Source of the DNA: an uncultured Treponema sp.
GTDB taxonomy: Bacteria; Spirochaetota; Spirochaetia; Treponematales; Treponemataceae
Length of the DNA stretch: 64,000 nucleotides
NCBI GenBank assembly: GCA_947166355.1
Contig: CAMVDX010000007.1
Span: 60,726-124,725, forward strand
Direction of reading: 5' to 3'
The notes under the pieces: generated by a model
What the model was told of the DNA's origin: nothing
Seen by the model: the letters and a program-made list of their open reading frames with translations, nothing else
Database searches by the model: none
Position numbers and translations under genes: made by a program
Shown: piece after piece, positions 61,036 through 64,000 of the stretch
How positions within the stretch are numbered: the first letter of the stretch is position 1
Layout of the letters: each line of letters begins with the position of its first letter

Positions 61036-61369
61036 CTATTATTCCGTTTTCTTTCAAAAGTCTGTACATCTGAATCAGCTTAAACTGCAGCTGCCCATAA
61101 CCATCCAGCACACCATATTCCCCGGTCTTTTTATCAATTTCATCCATGTGCTCATAAATCAAAATTAAAGAACGAGGATAATCAACAAAGCGCTCCAGAG
61201 TAAACCAGGCCGCAAACTTTTCAGCTTCTTCGCTTGGCTTCATATCTGGAAAGATTTTAAACTTTTTATAAATATCCACATCATCACGAAGCGTCAGATA
61301 AAACTCTTTTGCTTCATTCCAGCAATCCATTGGAATGTAATCCTGCGACACCTTTATATTTCTTTTCAT
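61028..61369 (-). CDS. Small phage protein of unknown function
   Basis: This 113-residue protein is acidic and helical, with Y-I-P-M-D-C-W-N-E-A-K-E-F-Y and G-Y-G-Q-L-Q-F-K-L-I-Q-M-Y; no family is recognised. It overlaps its neighbours at both ends, so it is part of the leftward operon. It could be a replication accessory factor because it directly precedes the primase-helicase. Confidence 0.55.
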   Translation of the reverse strand: MKRNIKVSQDYIPMDCWNEAKEFYLTLRDDVDIYKKFKIFPDMKPSEEAEKFAAWFTLERFVDYPRSLILIYEHMDEIDKKTGEYGVLDGYGQLQFKLIQMYRLLKENGIIDE

Positions 61370-61662
61370 AAGCTGCCAACCTCGTGAACAAAAACTTTTA
61401 CAGCTCTTCCGGCCGCAGTCCTGTCATCATCAAAAATAACTTCCGGCCAGATGATCCACCAGCCTTTAAGGTCAATGTCATTTTCATCTACCACGTCGTA
61501 AAAGATAATTCCGTTCTCAACATCTTTTACAACTGCAGGAAAGTTCACCACATTTCCGTCAGGCTTCCTAGCCCAGATAGAAACAGTTTCATAGCCCGAA
61601 AGGTCGCACTTAGTATCAATAAGAATTCTTAATTTTGATTTCGCTCTGAAAAGCCATTTCAT
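61366..61662 (-). CDS. Small beta-rich phage protein
   Basis: This 98-residue protein is predicted to be beta-rich (L-R-I-L-I-D-T-K-C-D-L ... Y-E-T-V-S-I-W-A-R-K-P-D-G) and resembles the N-terminal domains of phage baseplate or tail accessory proteins with an Ig-like pattern. I have no specific family. It overlaps the next gene by four bases. Confidence 0.5.
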   Translation of the reverse strand: MKWLFRAKSKLRILIDTKCDLSGYETVSIWARKPDGNVVNFPAVVKDVENGIIFYDVVDENDIDLKGWWIIWPEVIFDDDRTAAGRAVKVFVHEVGSL

Positions 61663-61692
61663 ATACTTCCTTAAAACCTCCGCGGTAGCGGG

Positions 61693-61772
61693 CGCGCATG
61701 GATGCGCGATATCGCAGTTTTGCGACAGCGAAACTGCAACATCTAAAATTACATGGATGTAATTTTAGATGT
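61693..61772. terminator. Three adjacent palindromes at the end of the virion gene operon
   Basis: CGCGCAT-GG-ATGCGCG (61693-61708), GCAGTTT ... AAACTGC (61714-61737) and a 16-bp perfect inverted repeat ACATCTAAAATTACAT / ATGTAATTTTAGATGT with two bases between (61739-61772). The last one covers the stop of the gene at 61765, and its AT-rich arm can act as a terminator on either strand. The first and third share CATGGATG at the tip. Confidence 0.6.
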
Positions 61773-63063
61773 AACACTCCAGTTCTATCTCTGTCGCAAT
61801 CGGACAGAACAAAGACATCACATTATTTGCTTCTCTGATTTTTCCGCGGATCCAATCCCACAAATTCATAACAGTTTGAACCGCCCTGAAAAATAATCTG
61901 GAGGCAAAAGGCAAAGCCGCTAACTGCACTTCATCAAGATTATTGCGGAAGGCAACTTGTTTTCTTATAACCTCAGTTTTAATTTCTGATTCAAGTTCCA
62001 ACAGTCTTTTCCAGCTTAAGGTCTTTCTAATCGAATCTGTAGGAACTAAAGCATCATCGCCACTTCTAAAAAGAAGCCTCTGGTAATCTTTTAATGCAAC
62101 AGGCTCAAACACATCATTAAACTGACGTGTCATAAAATGCTTGCGGCCCAAAAGAGTAGCCATACTTTTTCTTTCAGAAAGCAGCCTTGCAAAATACATC
62201 CTCTTTGCAAAACTATCGGAAACTCCCAGTCCGTGGTTACCGGCATTTCTTAAATGCAGCTGATGTCTTCCTGCAGTTCCAGTCACAGCTTTTATTTCAC
62301 TAAGAAGCTTTTTCAAAACAGATTTTCTGTTTACTGTAGAACTCACATTTATGACAGCCTGTTCATTTACTGCGTAATTAAAATTATCTGGCGTAACATC
62401 ATGAAAAGTTATATAGAAACTCGGGTAATCACTTATCTGGCGTCTGCTTACATAACAGTCTTCAAGATATCCTTCGGTCAAAACATCATAAACATCATCA
62501 TCTTCAAACTCTGAATAATCCCACAGAATGTCGTAAGGTGTTACTGGTATTCCGCTACTAACTGAATTATCCCAGACAAAAACAGGAATTGGAGAATAAA
62601 TACCAAAGTAAAGTGGATTTTCATATGTAGTACCATTTTTTATATATCTTCCCCAGATATATTCATCAACATGTAGCGTTACATGAATCCATCCTGATTC
62701 GCGGCCAACAAGAGAAATCTTGTTGTAATCATAATTAATCATTCCCCACCATTTACCAACTGGTCCATAGCGTGGATCATCGTTGCTGGATGCAATAAAA
62801 GGCAGGATGTAAAAATAATCAGGGTCATAACAATAATTCCAGAAATCCGAAGTAGTCGGTTTTCGATAGTAATAATAAAACTCTATCGCAAGTTCTCCGT
62901 CATCCCTCTGGTCATAGGGTGGAAAAAACTCATAAACAAAAATGTAGTCTTCTTCATAAAGCTCTACATCCGCAGTTTTTCCGCCAAGACCTTGTTTCCA
63001 GATATAATTGCTTTTAAGATAATTTGTTCCTATATGCTGATTACCCGCTATGGTGGTTCCCAT
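61765..63063 (-). CDS. Phage virion-associated protein, probably tail or fibre
   Basis: This 432-residue protein has a Tyr/Trp-rich beta N-terminal half (F-Y-Y-Y-Y-R-K-P and W-W-G-M-I-N-Y-D) and a helical C-terminal half with degenerate repeats of about 25 residues around R-K-x-F-x-R, L-F-R-S-G-D and V-A-F-R-N-N. Such a layout fits a receptor-binding or structural protein of a tailed phage, but I cannot name the family. GGAGC precedes the ATG. Its last codons lie inside a palindrome. Confidence 0.55.
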   Translation of the reverse strand: MGTTIAGNQHIGTNYLKSNYIWKQGLGGKTADVELYEEDYIFVYEFFPPYDQRDDGELAIEFYYYYRKPTTSDFWNYCYDPDYFYILPFIASSNDDPRYGPVGKWWGMINYDYNKISLVGRESGWIHVTLHVDEYIWGRYIKNGTTYENPLYFGIYSPIPVFVWDNSVSSGIPVTPYDILWDYSEFEDDDVYDVLTEGYLEDCYVSRRQISDYPSFYITFHDVTPDNFNYAVNEQAVINVSSTVNRKSVLKKLLSEIKAVTGTAGRHQLHLRNAGNHGLGVSDSFAKRMYFARLLSERKSMATLLGRKHFMTRQFNDVFEPVALKDYQRLLFRSGDDALVPTDSIRKTLSWKRLLELESEIKTEVIRKQVAFRNNLDEVQLAALPFASRLFFRAVQTVMNLWDWIRGKIREANNVMSLFCPIATEIELECYI

Positions 63064-63064
63064 A

Positions 63065-63619
63065 TTAAGCTCCGCTTACAGTAATCTGCCAGTCAATCTG
63101 AAGGCTGTCTGCAGAAGTCACGTTTACAGAAGGCGTAATCTGAGCATAAGCCAGGCACTTAGCGGCAGCTGTATTTCCGTTCATCAAAGCAACTTCGTTA
63201 ATTCCGTTTGCGTTCAAATCACCTGCAGCAAAGCTTGTGCGGTAAAGAACAACATTCTGTCCGGAAGAACCAAAAGCCGCCTGAGTTTTTGGATAAGTAG
63301 AATCAAGTTTTTTAAAAGAACCAGTAGGAGTGTTTACTCCTGTGTTGTTCTTTGGAGTGCTTCCAGTCCAGCCAGTTCCAACACGCATATAGCCGTTTGT
63401 GGCATCAACCTTATCCTGAGTCGGATTACTAATCAAAAGATCCGCAATCATTCCATCACCTTGATTAGTGATAGTGTTGTGATGACGGAAAATCATTGGG
63501 CGTTCTTTCAGCTTAAAAAGATTACGCCAGAATCCATTCTTAAAATACTTTACATGACCATTACAGTCGCGAACCGTAACAGTGACCAAGCCTCTAACTT
63601 TTCCTTTTGAACTAATCAT
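63065..63619 (-). CDS. Phage virion protein, unrecognised
   Basis: This 184-residue protein is beta-rich and Gly/Thr/Asn-rich, opens with L-V-T-V-T-V-R-D-C-N-G and ends in D-W-Q-I-T-V-S-G-A. D-A-T-N-G-Y-M-R-V-G-T-G near the middle and N-A-N-G-I-N-E-V-A-L-M-N-G-N near residue 140 are the kind of motifs seen in phage head-fibre or tail-fibre tip proteins. AGGGAG ribosome site. The gap to the next gene is one base. Confidence 0.55.
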   Translation of the reverse strand: MISSKGKVRGLVTVTVRDCNGHVKYFKNGFWRNLFKLKERPMIFRHHNTITNQGDGMIADLLISNPTQDKVDATNGYMRVGTGWTGSTPKNNTGVNTPTGSFKKLDSTYPKTQAAFGSSGQNVVLYRTSFAAGDLNANGINEVALMNGNTAAAKCLAYAQITPSVNVTSADSLQIDWQITVSGA

Positions 63620-63655
63620 TTACATACTCCCTGCCTACAATCGAAGAGCCGTTAA

Positions 63656-63718
63656 AAAAAATGCACCGCATTTTTTAGGCTCATCGAAAGAACGGCTCGA
63701 AATAACTGTGTTATTTCG
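63656..63718 (-). terminator. Hairpins behind the coiled-coil gene
   Basis: AAAAAATGC-ACC-GCATTTTTT (about 63656-63676) and CGAAATAAC-TGT-GTTATTTCG (63698-63718). The second overlaps the TAA of the gene at 63711. Both can end transcription in the leftward direction. Confidence 0.6.
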
Positions 63719-64000
63719 TAATCAAACCAAACACCAGCGACGTAACAATTACGCCACTAGTTCCGCCAATCAAAGCACCATAAAAGAACTGGTCCTTCTT
63801 TTTCTGGGCTTCTTCCTTTAATCTTTTATTTTCTGCTTCCAACGAAAGCTTTTGTTTTTCAAGTTCATCTGCTCTTTCTTTTTCATAAGCAAGTTCGCCG
63901 CCAACTTCAATCAAAGCTGCTTTCACAGCTTCCTGAGCAGTACGCTCAATTTCTTCTTCTGCAATTTCCATAACTTCCTCAATTGTCAGCTCGCTTGCAG
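63711..64000 (-). CDS. Coiled-coil protein with C-terminal membrane anchor (partial)
   Basis: The frame is open to the window end; an internal ATG at 63971 with GAGG five bases upstream is a possible start giving 86 residues. The product has an acidic coiled coil of about 55 residues (E-R-A-D-E-L-E-K-Q-K-L-S-L-E-A-E-N-K-R-L) and a C-terminal hydrophobic segment (F-Y-G-A-L-I-G-G-T-S-G-V-I-V). Such small proteins in phages can be spanin or holin partners, or tail-associated; this is inference. Confidence 0.5.
   Translation of the reverse strand, partial: ASELTIEEVMEIAEEEIERTAQEAVKAALIEVGGELAYEKERADELEKQKLSLEAENKRLKEEAQKKKDQFFYGALIGGTSGVIVTSLVFGLITK

Overview
The window looks like a piece of a spirochaete chromosome, most likely a host-associated Treponema. 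That assignment is inference: the genome is moderately AT-rich, carries RNase Y, ThyX and a complete LptC-LptA-LptB block, has many lipoproteins and aromatic-ended outer-membrane proteins, contains a giant 'GGGIY' parallel beta-helix lipoprotein, and is littered with short palindromic repeats of the CGTCATTGCGAGGAGCG type. No rRNA is present, so species cannot be fixed.

Layout. 1-2.1 kb: end of an outer-membrane-type protein and purB. 2.4-9.8 kb: an accessory block with three Rpn-type PD-(D/E)XK nuclease genes sharing one type of leader, a fourth Rpn fragment, an XRE regulator and a divergent tandem pair of unrecognised paralogous genes. 9.9-20.2 kb: one very large modular beta-helix lipoprotein gene, split by a single-base frameshift at about 14,958. 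20.3-25.3 kb: a 215-bp nested palindrome, a LysM/M23 peptidase overlapping rlmE, a UPF0175/PIN toxin-antitoxin pair, an MBL-fold hydrolase and rpsA. 25.7-29.7 kb: a multiple-monosaccharide ABC importer (chvE-mmsA-mmsB) with a repeat-interrupted attenuator after chvE. 29.8-49.7 kb: mostly housekeeping genes (small unknowns, an ASCH protein, rny, lptB-lptA-lptC, an AMP-forming acyl-CoA synthetase, an esterase-like lipoprotein, a DTW-domain protein, a GH3 hydrolase with trxB, an RsmI-like methyltransferase, a Phd/VapC pair, an ABC-F ATPase, an SH3 lipoprotein, thyX and a DUF308 membrane protein).

49.8-50.2 kb: three tRNA genes (Ser-TGA, Ser-GCT, Arg-GCG). Right behind the last one, a tyrosine integrase begins what looks like an integrated phage-like element that runs past the window end. 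It holds 1.4 kb of palindrome-rich non-coding DNA, an accessory island (DUF1835 gene, two small unknowns, and a three-gene operon of two unrecognised proteins plus a WYL regulator) and a leftward phage module (virion-like proteins, small proteins, a P4/D5-type primase-helicase).

The best candidate for an undescribed system is the operon at 55,915-59,538. Two proteins with no family I recognise are followed by a WYL-type regulator, inside a mobile element, where such regulators often accompany anti-phage operons. A conserved box around TTGTCATAnCTATCAT lies upstream of this operon and of two neighbouring genes, suggesting common control. The tandem paralogues at 4.2-7.0 kb are a second, weaker candidate. 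Short repeats also shape genes here: one type supplies the stop codons of purB and lptB, another is read in frame inside the ABC-F gene, and a third splits a terminator.
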